A stretch of DNA of 64,000 bases from Alteromonadaceae bacterium BrNp21-10 (GCA_030418115.1 JAUHQD010000016.1:1-64000); one strand, 5' to 3'. Positions 36,794 through 46,902 are shown, counted from the stretch's first letter. Notes: generated from the sequence alone by a model not told the origin. Numbers and translations are program-made.

Positions 36794-39700
36794 CTAACTA
36801 GTCGTTTTTTCTTCTCGTAATTTATCAGCTTTTTCAATAAATGAAAGTAAGTCTTGTTCTGTAGTCCATTCAGAATGAGGCCTTGTCATGGATAAATTAT
36901 GTGCTTTTTCAGTTAGACTATTTAGCTCACAGTGATTGTTAACTCCTAGTTCATTAAGGTAGTACTCACACCATTTTGTAAATGCAAAAATCCAAAGTGA
37001 CACTTTTAAGGCATCGTTCCATTTTGACCAGTTAGTTGTACTTGCAAGAGGTTGATGAATAACTTGTCTCTGTTTATTAAGAGCTTCACCAAGTAATTGT
37101 AAAGATACACTTTGCTGCTTTGAGCTACTGTACGCAAAAAGATAGGCACAAATATTAGTTGCTTTCGCTTCACAGCCACTAGTAAATAGAAGGGAGTTAC
37201 CTCTGTTTTTCTTGTCTAGTGAGTCTAATAAGTCTTTGAGCCAGATTTTACTTGCATCATCAAAATTTGCACGAGAGTTAGATAGAAGAGGATTAATTAT
37301 ATCGTTAAATTGCCATAATTCCATCCACCCTAATTGGTTCATATGCCCTCTCATAGAATCTATAAGAAGGTCTAAATCTTCATAAAGAACTTCTGGCGGT
37401 AGCGAACTATGCAATTCTGAGATTACTTTTTCACAAAGCTCTTTATTTTCTTCTCTTTTAGACATGCGGTTAAGCACCCATCCATAGAACTGAATTTGCT
37501 CTTTAGTGCTAAAGGCCGAAACTTGAGCCAACACATCTTCAACATCATTTAACGTTTTCAGTTTTTGCTCAAGAATATTCCACCCAAGCCACTTAATGAA
37601 AGGTAAGCTACTATTTAATAATGTTTTTTGCTGGAAATCATGAACATTATCAAATGCATGGCTCAATGATATTTCATTTATAATCTGACCTAGAAGTGAT
37701 AGCCGAATCGTTTCTGTAGATGAGAACTCACTAGTTAAGTGGTTAACCTCTTTTTCAATATGCTTTACAAGTATCTCGGGGGCGTTAACCCAAATTAGTT
37801 TAACTGCGTATAACTCAGCCCATGTAAGACATTTATGTTTGACCATGCGGTGAAAATGTTCAAGCCTGATAGGATCACTTAAACAGTCTTTAAGTGAACT
37901 GTTAAAGTAGCAGGGATCAATTACAGATACATAATTTTCATCATCAGTTCTCTTTCTTTGAAACGAAGATGATAAAAAAGCAGATAAAAAAGCTATAAAC
38001 TTTGTCTCTTTTTTTAGCTCTGTGAGGTTGTCATCCCCGACTGGGGTGTAAGCTAATATTTCACCAGCTATATTCCATGCCGATTCTGAATTAACCAGCC
38101 CTCCTCCTATTTCTCTGGCACAATTGATAAAACCTTTCTTTTCTAATTTATGCAGTGACTTGTTTTCTAGAATGCCCAATTCTGCCATTTTATTTTTTAA
38201 GTCAGCTCTACTTAGGCCTTTCAATTTCGGTTGTTCGAGCCATAAAGCTAGCAAGTCACCAGCAATTTCATTATCAAGAACTGTTAGAGGTTCATGCAGT
38301 ACTGTTGCCTCTTCTTTTATGTTTTCAGAATCAAATAACAAAGATAAAGCATCACGTGAGTTATCTTCATTAGGTATATTCAACTTTTGAACTAAATCGA
38401 ATGAGTATTGATTGACCTTATACAATACATCTGTAGGAATTGGAGTTATCAATAAAGGGTAGTTTTCAGCTGCTTTTTGAAATGAGTTAGATAAGTGAAA
38501 CCCTTCAATAGGAAGCCCATCTTGTCCATGAATCAATATATACCGATCGTGGAGACTTCCTTCTTTCATTCCATATATAACAAGCTTGTTATTTTTAAGC
38601 TGCTTTTTGTGATGATTACAGTTGGCTATCAGGTTATTGATTCCATTGCTTACTTTAGTGTCAGAATCCCTTCTTCTTGGTTTATCGGGATCTATAGGCT
38701 TTGGAATACTTCTAAAAACTGTACAGCTTGCCATTGAGGGAATATAAAGTGTCAATAAACCCAATCCAGCATCCTCAAAGTAAGGATCTAAGATAGTTAT
38801 ATGTTGTTTATGGTGCTTCTCTATTATCCCCTTAAACCACTCTACAAACTGTAATCGTCCTTCACCACTACTCTCACTGATTCTAGGGAAAAACTGCCCT
38901 TTAGATTTCTTTGGATACAGTGTTTTGAAAGTGTTCTTTAGTTGCTGATTTACCGTAACCCATGAGTCAACCTTTCTACCACCAATCTTAGTATTCGATG
39001 CATGATTCTTTAAAGAAGAAGTCAAAGCTTTAACAACTCGGTCACTTTGTTTTTTATTAGTTGTTTTATCAAGCCAATCAAAATTTACAGAGTTAGAATT
39101 ATTATCTGAAAATCCAATATTAAAGTTCATTTCACGAACATAACTTACTTTGTAGCGGCTACAAAGATATCCCTCATTCGGTGGTGAGGCTGGAAACCCG
39201 AATATTTCAATATATGTGCTATCCGCTGATTTGAATAACTTCTCAGTTAAATCAAAAGTGTAAGTGAACAGCCCATCTTTGTTTTTTGTCGTTTCAACTA
39301 TACTGGAATGCAAAATTTGTGAGCCGCTTTCAACACTTAGACGAAACTGAAACCGTTCAAATTTTGGTAATTGTGAAGATTCAAATTGAATTTTAACCCC
39401 TTCATTGTGATTGAAATCTACTGTTAAAAGGCTCTTTTCATGTTCATCAAGCGTGGGGAAAATTAGTAATTCAATATCACCTAATCTAGCGTTATCAGCC
39501 TTACCAAAGTCCATCCCTGTGTCAGTATTAAGACTATTTACAATCATCTCTATTACATTGATATCATAGCTTTCCAGTACGGATAATAACTTTAGTTTGT
39601 CATTTTGTATGACTGATGCACTTAAAGCTCCAGCACACCCATGTGGGCTTGTCAGGGTATGTGGAGAGTGAGCATCACGGTTGAGTAGATATGCTACTGG

Positions 39701-40105
39701 CCTATAAATAACATTTTCATTGTCAAAACGAGTACTACCAAACTTCTTTGATAGCTTTTTCGAATGAAACCTCAGATTTAGCTCTGTACTTATCTCTTCA
39801 ATAGTCTTGCCTTCAACAACTTTTGTAAGAAGCTCTTTACATTGACTACTTGAAATATAAAGGTTTAACTTATGTACACTAGCTTTAATGGAATCAAAGG
39901 TCTGAGATGTATCTTTATCACTGCCTGACCAAGTATCATTGATAAAATTATAAGGGAGTAAGCGGCCATAAATTATGCGGTTTTCTATGCCTTCGTTATC
40001 GTTAATCTGTAGTATCCATAACTGCAATACACATGAGTGTTCTCCTATAGAGAACAATTTTTCTAATCTACTATCACTTAACAGATCAGTAAGATCGTAA
40101 GACAT
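36794..40105 (-). CDS. Large AT-rich protein with PLD-like motif, probable VPA1262-type defence protein
   Basis: Protein of 1103 residues, no signal peptide or membrane segment. The N-terminus (1-330) resembles what I recall of VPA1262-family proteins. Residues about 435-550 look like a PLD-fold half: I-L-D-P-Y-F-E-D (438-445), then L-H-D-R-Y-I-L-I (518-525) in place of HxK, then H-L-S-N-S-F (537-542). Residues 600-1100 are predominantly helical and unassigned. One PLD half suggests a dimeric or defence-type nuclease. The composition is AT-richer than neighbours (19/60 G+C in 37021-37080 versus 29/60 in argG at 26281-26340). It is flanked by 74-bp inverted repeats, so it is an inserted gene. 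Anti-phage function is inferred; the name is from memory, not a search. Confidence 0.55.
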   Translation of the reverse strand: MSYDLTDLLSDSRLEKLFSIGEHSCVLQLWILQINDNEGIENRIIYGRLLPYNFINDTWSGSDKDTSQTFDSIKASVHKLNLYISSSQCKELLTKVVEGKTIEEISTELNLRFHSKKLSKKFGSTRFDNENVIYRPVAYLLNRDAHSPHTLTSPHGCAGALSASVIQNDKLKLLSVLESYDINVIEMIVNSLNTDTGMDFGKADNARLGDIELLIFPTLDEHEKSLLTVDFNHNEGVKIQFESSQLPKFERFQFRLSVESGSQILHSSIVETTKNKDGLFTYTFDLTEKLFKSADSTYIEIFGFPASPPNEGYLCSRYKVSYVREMNFNIGFSDNNSNSVNFDWLDKTTNKKQSDRVVKALTSSLKNHASNTKIGGRKVDSWVTVNQQLKNTFKTLYPKKSKGQFFPRISESSGEGRLQFVEWFKGIIEKHHKQHITILDPYFEDAGLGLLTLYIPSMASCTVFRSIPKPIDPDKPRRRDSDTKVSNGINNLIANCNHHKKQLKNNKLVIYGMKEGSLHDRYILIHGQDGLPIEGFHLSNSFQKAAENYPLLITPIPTDVLYKVNQYSFDLVQKLNIPNEDNSRDALSLLFDSENIKEEATVLHEPLTVLDNEIAGDLLALWLEQPKLKGLSRADLKNKMAELGILENKSLHKLEKKGFINCAREIGGGLVNSESAWNIAGEILAYTPVGDDNLTELKKETKFIAFLSAFLSSSFQRKRTDDENYVSVIDPCYFNSSLKDCLSDPIRLEHFHRMVKHKCLTWAELYAVKLIWVNAPEILVKHIEKEVNHLTSEFSSTETIRLSLLGQIINEISLSHAFDNVHDFQQKTLLNSSLPFIKWLGWNILEQKLKTLNDVEDVLAQVSAFSTKEQIQFYGWVLNRMSKREENKELCEKVISELHSSLPPEVLYEDLDLLIDSMRGHMNQLGWMELWQFNDIINPLLSNSRANFDDASKIWLKDLLDSLDKKNRGNSLLFTSGCEAKATNICAYLFAYSSSKQQSVSLQLLGEALNKQRQVIHQPLASTTNWSKWNDALKVSLWIFAFTKWCEYYLNELGVNNHCELNSLTEKAHNLSMTRPHSEWTTEQDLLSFIEKADKLREEKTTS

Positions 40106-40373
40106 ATCATTACCTAAAGCTAGTTGGGTTGTTAAATTTCTAACATGAAACTACTGTGGAAACTGTGGGGACAGGTTCGCTGAAACTTATCATTGACCAC
40201 CAAGTTTACCGTTCAACCTGTTAAGTTATTTCGTCCGCTTTGGGTCGAAAAACTGACCTAAATCCAGACTATCAGACAATTTCCAATATGTCTGCTCATC
40301 GCTCAATGGCGCCGGTTGGCGTAGCCAATAAATTTCCATTATTGATGGCAATCCCAAAGGATGCCGATGCTAG
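40106..40373. other. Right flank of the cassette
   Basis: Contains the right inverted repeat and, at 40310-40335, a GTTGGCGTAGCCAATAAA segment that is matched in reverse near 36360 and again, less well, at 41661-41677. No gene is seen. Confidence 0.6.
40172..40244 (-). repeat. Right inverted repeat of the VPA1262-like gene cassette
   Basis: Reverse-complement partner of 36693-36767. It ends CCGCTTTGGG on the outer side. A 2-base difference in length and about five substitutions separate the copies. Confidence 0.85.
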
Positions 40374-40571
40374 CTAGTCACCATGAATCACTTTCACTCT
40401 TCCCACTTGGCCGTCTTCTAGTCTGACTTTTATGCCATGTGGGTGGTTGGGGGAGTTGGTTAGTAGGCGTTCTACTATGCCTTCGGTGAGGGTGCCGGTG
40501 CGTTGGTGTTTTTTTAATACTACTGATACTTTTGCGCCAATTTTTATGCTGGCTCTTATGTTTCCGCTCAT
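40374..40571 (-). CDS. YwbE-family small protein
   Basis: A 65-residue protein with the YwbE (DUF2196) pattern: R-x-x-I-x-I-G-A-K-V-S-V-V-L-K-K-H-Q-R-T-G-x-L-T-E-G-I-V, then H-P-H-G-I-K-V-R-L-E-D-G-Q-V-G-R-V. It is probably a small beta-rich nucleic-acid-binding or ribosome-related protein; the biochemical role is unknown. It follows rlmF by 33 bases on the same strand, so a translation-related role is plausible. Confidence 0.85.
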   Translation of the reverse strand: MSGNIRASIKIGAKVSVVLKKHQRTGTLTEGIVERLLTNSPNHPHGIKVRLEDGQVGRVKVIHGD

Positions 40572-40604
40572 TATTATTCCTTGTTTAGCTAAAAGCTGTA
40601 GCGT

Positions 40605-41510
40605 CTAAAATCGCCACGCGACAAAGCGGCTGATTTTGCTGCCTTGGCTCATGTTGATGGTTTTTACGTCTGTTGCTTGTATGTCGTTTAATTGCTGATA
40701 GATAGCATGTAAATTCTGTTTTTTCGAAACTAAACAAGTAAACCATTGTACCTGTTTGGCGTAATCCAAACTTTCGATAATCATCTGTTTGATAAACGCC
40801 GCTTCGCCCCCGTGGCACCATAGTTCGTTGTGCTGACCGGCAAAATTCAGATGTTGTTTCTCGTGCTTAGTGAAAGGTGTGCTTTTGTTGCCGCGTTTTT
40901 GTTTGTTTCTACCAAGGTTATGGTTTTTACGTTGGCTGCCGGCATTGGCCTCTTGAGCGCTGGCATGAAATGGCGGATTACACAGGGTAAAGCTAAATTG
41001 GTCATCTGGCTGGATAATGCCTTTAAAAATCTGGGCAGGGTTTGTTTGTTGACGAATAGTGACGCTATTTTTGATGTTTTTATTGGCGTTAACAATCAGC
41101 TGTGCAGATTTAAACGAAGTGGGGTCAAGCTCACTACCGACAAAATGCCAGCCAAACAGTTGGCTGCCAATAATAGGGTAAATAACATTAGCACCCACAC
41201 CAATATCTAACCCGACGATCTTGTTCTTTTGGCGAGGAGGAGTTGTGGCTAACAAATCGGCAATATGATGAATATAGTCGGCTCTGCCGGGTACCGGAGG
41301 GCATAAATAACCGTCGGGAATATCCCAAATCTCTAATTTGTAATAGTGCTTGAGTAACGCGCGGTTAAGGGTTTTTACGGCTAGAGCATTACTAAAATCA
41401 ATAGTCGGTCGTCTATCTGCTTGATGCACTACAAACTGCGCCAATTCCGGCGATGCTTTAAGTAGCCGACTAAAGTCGTAACCCTCTTTATGTAAATTGT
41501 TGGGATGCAT
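40605..41510 (-). CDS. rlmF: 23S rRNA m6A1618 methyltransferase
   Basis: SAM-dependent N6-adenine methylase of the large ribosomal RNA, about 301 residues from the ATG at 41510. The SAM site is G-L-D-I-G-V-G-A-N-V-I-Y-P and the catalytic N-P-P-F-H occurs in TLCNPPFHAS; the K-R-x-x-K-x-T-P-F-T-K-H segment is basic and likely contacts RNA. The start at 41510 (M-H-P-N-N-L) matches the usual length (about 300); the longer frame from 41573 would add 21 residues without family similarity. ywbE follows in the same direction. Confidence 0.9.
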   Translation of the reverse strand: MHPNNLHKEGYDFSRLLKASPELAQFVVHQADRRPTIDFSNALAVKTLNRALLKHYYKLEIWDIPDGYLCPPVPGRADYIHHIADLLATTPPRQKNKIVGLDIGVGANVIYPIIGSQLFGWHFVGSELDPTSFKSAQLIVNANKNIKNSVTIRQQTNPAQIFKGIIQPDDQFSFTLCNPPFHASAQEANAGSQRKNHNLGRNKQKRGNKSTPFTKHEKQHLNFAGQHNELWCHGGEAAFIKQMIIESLDYAKQVQWFTCLVSKKQNLHAIYQQLNDIQATDVKTINMSQGSKISRFVAWRF

Positions 41511-41844
41511 GCTGTCTCTAATTTCGTCTAAATCAATGCACGGATTGGTGCTATAAGAGCAATTCAATGGCAAGAGTTTAGCATTAGCTCGTATTCAAAG
41601 AATGTCTATTTCTAATGGTTTTGATTGGCATGAATGCCTGCCGAAAAGTTAGCTGCGGGAGTTGGCGCAGCCAATAAAAACCAGCTCAGCGGCTCAATGT
41701 TTTAAAATATCCTATAGCAACTCACCAATGGTTTAATTGCTGTGGGCAATACATTTGGATTACTAGGTGTAGACCCTTAATTTTATTATGGTGTGAATAT
41801 TGCTCTCCATCGGATTCATTTAAGTGAATTTGAGAGGTTTCACC
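41511..41844. other. Intergenic region before the chemoreceptor gene
   Basis: No credible gene in this 334-base stretch between divergent starts. It contains a small hairpin (GCTGCG 41652-41657 with CGCAGC 41666-41671) and a GTTGGCGCAGCCAATAAA segment like the one right of the cassette. Confidence 0.5.
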
Positions 41845-43995
41845 TTGGTGCAATTGAAAAGTACTGTTATGCAGCTGTCTGCTAAAGAACGAACTTGGTT
41901 ATCTTGGTTTGGTGCCAACGGTAAGTTAGCCCTTGGATGTTCTTGTTATTTGAACAAAAGTACCTATTCAATTGTTGAGCAAACGTTTGAGGGGATCGCG
42001 GCTACCAGAGTCCAGTTATTAAAAATGTGGACTAACAATCATTGGGATCATCTTGGTGCGGTGCGCTCTTTACTGGTGCATGGTGATGAGGGGGATTTAA
42101 TAACATGCCTGCAACATAAATGTGAAGCGATCGCTGACTTCTCTGAATTATTCTTAGTGGATGAGAGTGGAATCGTTATCGCATCCAGTTATGCGCCTCG
42201 GATTGGCCAGAAACATCTCCAAGAAAAAGCACTGTATCAAGCGGGCCATTCTGAACGTTTTTTACATGGTCCTTATATTGATGATGTAACGCTCAAAATT
42301 GGTGCGTCTAGTTCCAAGTTTCACGACGAAGTGACATTGATGTTTTATCTACCTATTAAGCAGGCTAATAATTCGATTCAGTTGCTATGTGCGCGGGTGC
42401 CAAACGATGTGATTGGCGACATCATTCAGCGTGAAGCCGGTCATATTTTTTCCGAGTCCGGTGATAACTATTTATTTATGGTGAATTCGAAATTTGATCC
42501 CACTATCAAGCCTGGTATTGCGCTGTCCCGTTCTCGCTTTGAAGATAACGCTTTTAGTCATGGGGAAAATTTAAAATCAGGAGTTAATACAGACTTTGGT
42601 GTAGTTAAAATTGATAAGCACACAGAATTTGAAATCCGCTTTACTGACCCCGCTACCGGAGAGTTACATCCGGGCGTAAGAGAAACCATTAAAAAAGGTG
42701 AGAACTTATTTGTTACATATCCCGGCTATTCTGATTACCGTCATATTCCGGTAATTGGTAAAGGTGTGACTTTCAGTTTGCCGGGCTCCTTGGATACATG
42801 GGGAATGATGTGTGAAGGTGATTTAGAGGAAGTTTACCGCCGCCGTTCAATTAATCTCAGTTTAATGAGAATTTATCTGTTTTCGTTAGTAAGCGTTATT
42901 GGCGTTAACTCAAGCCTATTTCATTTCACCCATTTAGATACGTTAGTTGTTAATGGCATTACTGCTGCAGTTGGAGGGCTGAGTTGTTTGTTATTCTGGC
43001 TAGCAGGCACCAATAAAGTCTCTAATCGACTTAATGAAATGACCTCGGTTATTCGCACCATAGCTGAAGGCGGCGGTAACTTAACGCAACGTTTAGACCC
43101 TAATGCTATTAAGCATGATGAAACTGGCGATATGAGTCGTTGGATCAATAGCTTTATCGATAATTTGGACGGCATTGTTGGTCAAGTTATTCAAGCCTCG
43201 CATAATGTTAAGCTGACGAATGAAAATATGTTGGTACACAACCAAGATGCACTAGTGTGTTCAAATCAAGTTCATCAATCTATGTTACACATGCAAGGTT
43301 TGATTGGTGTGCAAAGGAATGAAATCTTGAATGCCGCAGCAGGTGCTGAAGACATGAAAGTGACCATGGCAAAAGTGGTGGCTGAAGCCAACGCCAGCTA
43401 TAACAATGCTCGTTCGGGTACCCAAGCTATTCGTGATATTGTTGATAATACGGCGAAGAGCGTTCATTCAATTGATTCCCGTATGAGTGATATAGGTAAT
43501 ATTATTTCGGTCATAACGGGTATTACAAATCAAACCAATTTACTGGCTCTTAATGCCGCAATTGAGGCCGCGCGCGCAGGCGAACATGGCAGAGGATTTT
43601 CGGTTGTTGCTGACGAGGTTAGGAGTTTAGCTGCAAGAACTGCGACCGCCGCAACGGATATTCAAAACATGATCCAAGGTTTGCAAAATGAGACACAACA
43701 AGCCGTAGAGTTTATGGAAGCCGGGGTTAAAGATGTTGATCAAAGTTTAAAATTAACCGAAGCCAATTCTAGCGAAAACACCGAGTTACATGAATTAGTG
43801 CAAAACATGTTTGATACCATTAACGTCATAGAGCAGAACAGTTCTAAGAATGGCCAGACCGCGCGTGAAGTAACCAGTGTTACCGAGAGAATGGCGGATG
43901 TAATACATGAGTTAGCTGGCAGCTCAAATCAGGTGGATACCACTGCCAATAAGTTACAACAACTTGTTAGTGAATTTCAGGTGAGTAGCCGCTGA
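41845..43995 (+). CDS. Methyl-accepting chemotaxis protein with N-terminal cytosolic sensor
   Basis: Chemoreceptor of about 716 residues. Unlike the common type there is no hydrophobic N-terminal segment: about 340 residues of sensor (with Cache/PDC-like wording, [12 protein letters not shown]) come first, then two adjacent membrane helices (about 342-362 and 366-388), a HAMP-like region and the signalling hairpin with [20 protein letters not shown] near 570-590. The frame can be read back to GTG 41824 right after a stop, but GAGAGG (41832-41837) lies 7 bases before TTG 41845 and 10 before GTG 41848, so one of these is the likely start. Ligand unknown. A 14-bp terminator stem follows. Confidence 0.82.
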   Translation: MVQLKSTVMQLSAKERTWLSWFGANGKLALGCSCYLNKSTYSIVEQTFEGIAATRVQLLKMWTNNHWDHLGAVRSLLVHGDEGDLITCLQHKCEAIADFSELFLVDESGIVIASSYAPRIGQKHLQEKALYQAGHSERFLHGPYIDDVTLKIGASSSKFHDEVTLMFYLPIKQANNSIQLLCARVPNDVIGDIIQREAGHIFSESGDNYLFMVNSKFDPTIKPGIALSRSRFEDNAFSHGENLKSGVNTDFGVVKIDKHTEFEIRFTDPATGELHPGVRETIKKGENLFVTYPGYSDYRHIPVIGKGVTFSLPGSLDTWGMMCEGDLEEVYRRRSINLSLMRIYLFSLVSVIGVNSSLFHFTHLDTLVVNGITAAVGGLSCLLFWLAGTNKVSNRLNEMTSVIRTIAEGGGNLTQRLDPNAIKHDETGDMSRWINSFIDNLDGIVGQVIQASHNVKLTNENMLVHNQDALVCSNQVHQSMLHMQGLIGVQRNEILNAAAGAEDMKVTMAKVVAEANASYNNARSGTQAIRDIVDNTAKSVHSIDSRMSDIGNIISVITGITNQTNLLALNAAIEAARAGEHGRGFSVVADEVRSLAARTATAATDIQNMIQGLQNETQQAVEFMEAGVKDVDQSLKLTEANSSENTELHELVQNMFDTINVIEQNSSKNGQTAREVTSVTERMADVIHELAGSSNQVDTTANKLQQLVSEFQVSSR

Positions 43996-43997
43996 TG

Positions 43998-44041
43998 AAA
44001 CCATTGGGAGTATGGTGAAATACATTTACTCCCAATGGTTT
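43998..44041. terminator. Bidirectional terminator between MCP and PBP1A genes
   Basis: A 14-bp perfect stem, 43998-44011 with 44028-44041, begins right behind the chemoreceptor stop. The convergent PBP1A gene ends at 44074, so it can serve both. Confidence 0.7.
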
Positions 44042-44073
44042 AAAGGTTTTGTGTTTAGACAAACTGGGTTTGG

Positions 44074-46791
44074 CTAAAAAATATCCTCTGGTTCCGCCAG
44101 CTGATTCTCTTGACCTTCCACAAAGGGATCAACCAACTCATCATCGCGCACATATTGCGTGGGTTCGCTGCCTTTTTTGAAGTACTCGAATAACGATGTA
44201 TGGTCGGAGCGTTGGGTTAATTTACCGGTGCCGCGATCGATACGCACTGTGGCGATGCCTTCAGGCATGTAGAAGGGGCGTTCCGGTACACCATCAGTGG
44301 CAACCTGCATATAGCGGATCCAAGCTGGCTGCGCTACCCGTGCGCCGTCTTCACTGCCGATCATGGCATTACCCATCCAGTTAAATCGCTGTGGATTTTT
44401 ATTGATTAAATACTGGTTACGGGAAGTACGGCCGAGCACTCGGCCCATATTATCGAAGCCTACCCAAATCGTGGTGACTAAATCCGGTGAAAAGCCACTA
44501 AACCAAGCGTCACGAGCGTCATTGGTGGTACCGGTTTTACCGGCAATATCATCCCGCTGTAATATATTTCGGGCTCGCCAACCGGTGCCTTGCCAATAGG
44601 TATTTTTACTGTAATTACCGCCGCCGCGGATGCCGGTGCGTAGCATTTCGGTGACCAAAAACGCATTCTGTGGATCTAATACCTGCGGCGCCATATTTAC
44701 TGGTGTCGGCTTGGGTGTTAACGGGTCGTCGAAAAGCTGGTCGGGTAAAAATCCCTGGGCATTACATTCTCGACAGGCGACTTTGGGGTTTGCCTTCCAG
44801 ACTATCTCGCCTTGTAAGTCTTCAATACGTTGTATCAAATAAGGGGTAACGGCATAGCCACCATTGTTAAATACCGCAAAGCCGGTCGCCACTTCCATTG
44901 GAGTTAATGATGCTGAGCCTAAGGACAAGGATTCATCTCGTGGTAGCTCGTTGGGGTTAAAGCCAAAGCGGGCTAAATGATTAATGATTTTATCGAGGCC
45001 GACACCACGTAATAAGCGCACTGACACCACGTTTTTAGATTTACCTAAGCCAACGCGCATGCGAATAGGACCATCATACACTTCCGGTGAATTTTTGGGG
45101 CGCCATGCCATGCCGGACGCTCTGTCCCAGTTATTAATAGGGGCATCGTTGATAATGCTGGCAATGGTATAGCCAGAATCGAGGGCCGCTGAATAAATAA
45201 AAGGTTTAATGTTCGAGCCCACTTGCCGCTTGGCTTGAGTGGCACGGTTAAACTGACTTTGATAGAAACTGTAGCCACCGATCAATGCTTGAATAGCACC
45301 ATCCTTAGGGTTGAGTGACACCAATGCACCACTAACGCCGGGGAATTGACTCAATTGCCATTGGCCACTATCCGAGTTCATTTTAATATAAACCAGTGCG
45401 CCGACTTTAACGATATCCGCCGCCTTTTGGGGAGCGGGGCCTTGGTGAGTATCGGAAATGTAGGGGCGGGCCCAAGCCAAGCCATCCCAATTAATATTGA
45501 GATATTCGCCTTTACCGTTAATGACCTGAATGGATTGTTCTTCAACCCCCAGTACCACTGCGACTTCGAGCGGACTGTAGACATCAGTTTGTTTAATAGT
45601 GCGGATCAATTGTTCATCGGTCCAGCGGGGGCTATCTGGGTTTGGTTCACGGACGTTTTGCAGAATACTTTCTATGGAGTCTGCCATTTGCGTAGCGGCT
45701 TCTGTAGCCATTTCATTGCTGTCGGTGCCGTCATCCAGCATGTCTTGATCTTCAATGTTGTTATCGAGCATGTCGTCAGCATCGGTTATTTGTTCTTCGA
45801 CTACTACCGGCTCTTTCCATAACTGGCGAATAATGCCGCGATAACCGTGACGTTCATCATAATCATGTAAGTTTTGAATAACGGCATGTTGTGCGGCATT
45901 TTGTAGATGTGCTGAAGTGGTTAAATAAACATTAAAACCGGCGGTTTCTGCTTGTTCTTTACCGTAACGCTCAATCATTTCGTTATAGGCTAATTCTGCT
46001 ACATAGGGTGCTTTGAGCTCAATTTCAGCCCCATGATGTATGGCAGTAACGGGGGCCGCTGCCGCTTCGTCAAATTGCGCACGGGTAATGAGGTTTTCGT
46101 CGAGCATCCGCAATAACACGATACGGCGGCGTTGTTTAGAGCGTTCAGGGCGGCTAATGGGGTTCAAAATCGACGGCGCTTGCAATAAACCGGCAATTGT
46201 CGCCATTTGCGCTAAGGTTAACTCATTGACATCTTTGCCGTAATACACTTGGGCGGCGGCGCCTACACCAAATGCACGGTGGCCTAATTCGTTCTTGTTC
46301 AAGTACAGTTCGAGGATTTCCTCTTTGCTCAACAATTGTTCGATGTGCCAGGCAATGAAAATCTCTTTGATTTTACGCATGTAGGCTTTTTCTCGGGTTA
46401 AGAAAAAGCCGCGGGCTAACTGCATTGTCAGGGTGCTGGCACCTTGGCCCTTTTCACCCGTGGTGATAAGGTTAATGGCTGCTCGAACGACGCCGATAAT
46501 ATCTATACCAGGGTGATCGTAAAAACGACTATCTTCGGTGGCAATGACGGCATTGATGAGATGTTGTGGAATTTGATCTAAGGAAAGTGGAATTCGGCGT
46601 TTAATGCCATACTGAGAAATCAGTTTTCCGTCCTGAGAATAGATTTTCATCGGCGTTTGTAGGTGAACATCTTTCAATATTTCGACACTGGGTAGCTCCG
46701 GACGCATATAAATATAGAAAGAGGCGATGACAATAATGCCCACTAAAAAACCGGTCAATGATAGGATGAATAAGGGTTTGAGATACTTCAC
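44074..46791 (-). CDS. mrcA: Class A penicillin-binding protein 1A
   Basis: Bifunctional peptidoglycan synthase of 905 residues, anchored by one N-terminal helix (8-28). Glycosyltransferase: catalytic Glu in T-E-D-S-R-F-Y-D-H-P-G (about 86) and Q-G-A-S-T-L-T-M-Q-L-A-R. Transpeptidase: S-x-x-K in G-S-N-I-K-P (Ser526, Lys529), K-T-G-T-T in the last third. Odd: an acidic stretch (about 335-380, many D, E, N, Q) after the W-K-E-P-V-V segment lengthens the protein relative to E. coli PBP1A (850). It sits beside pilM in divergent order, as in many gammaproteobacteria (ponA-pilM). The 111-base intergenic region holds both promoters. Confidence 0.95.
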   Translation of the reverse strand: MKYLKPLFILSLTGFLVGIIVIASFYIYMRPELPSVEILKDVHLQTPMKIYSQDGKLISQYGIKRRIPLSLDQIPQHLINAVIATEDSRFYDHPGIDIIGVVRAAINLITTGEKGQGASTLTMQLARGFFLTREKAYMRKIKEIFIAWHIEQLLSKEEILELYLNKNELGHRAFGVGAAAQVYYGKDVNELTLAQMATIAGLLQAPSILNPISRPERSKQRRRIVLLRMLDENLITRAQFDEAAAAPVTAIHHGAEIELKAPYVAELAYNEMIERYGKEQAETAGFNVYLTTSAHLQNAAQHAVIQNLHDYDERHGYRGIIRQLWKEPVVVEEQITDADDMLDNNIEDQDMLDDGTDSNEMATEAATQMADSIESILQNVREPNPDSPRWTDEQLIRTIKQTDVYSPLEVAVVLGVEEQSIQVINGKGEYLNINWDGLAWARPYISDTHQGPAPQKAADIVKVGALVYIKMNSDSGQWQLSQFPGVSGALVSLNPKDGAIQALIGGYSFYQSQFNRATQAKRQVGSNIKPFIYSAALDSGYTIASIINDAPINNWDRASGMAWRPKNSPEVYDGPIRMRVGLGKSKNVVSVRLLRGVGLDKIINHLARFGFNPNELPRDESLSLGSASLTPMEVATGFAVFNNGGYAVTPYLIQRIEDLQGEIVWKANPKVACRECNAQGFLPDQLFDDPLTPKPTPVNMAPQVLDPQNAFLVTEMLRTGIRGGGNYSKNTYWQGTGWRARNILQRDDIAGKTGTTNDARDAWFSGFSPDLVTTIWVGFDNMGRVLGRTSRNQYLINKNPQRFNWMGNAMIGSEDGARVAQPAWIRYMQVATDGVPERPFYMPEGIATVRIDRGTGKLTQRSDHTSLFEYFKKGSEPTQYVRDDELVDPFVEGQENQLAEPEDIF

Positions 46792-46902
46792 GAATTATAC
46801 GTTTACCAGGCAAATTTGTTGAAATGATTTATATTTTATACCTATGTACCGTTATTAGAACCATTAAGAAAGAAAAAATAGTTAATAATGGTAACAAGTT
46901 AA

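Noticed and set aside
36693-40244. Repeat pair as attC sites of an integron
   Set aside because: attC sites of an array point the same way and carry the conserved AAC/GTT core; these repeats face each other and no integrase is seen.
40830-41210. 126-codon open frame antisense to rlmF
   Set aside because: The rlmF motifs N-P-P-F and the SAM site are on the other strand; this frame has no family signs.
45346-45822. 158-codon open frame antisense to PBP1A
   Set aside because: It lies wholly inside the well-supported transglycosylase/transpeptidase gene, has no ribosome site and no recognisable domain.
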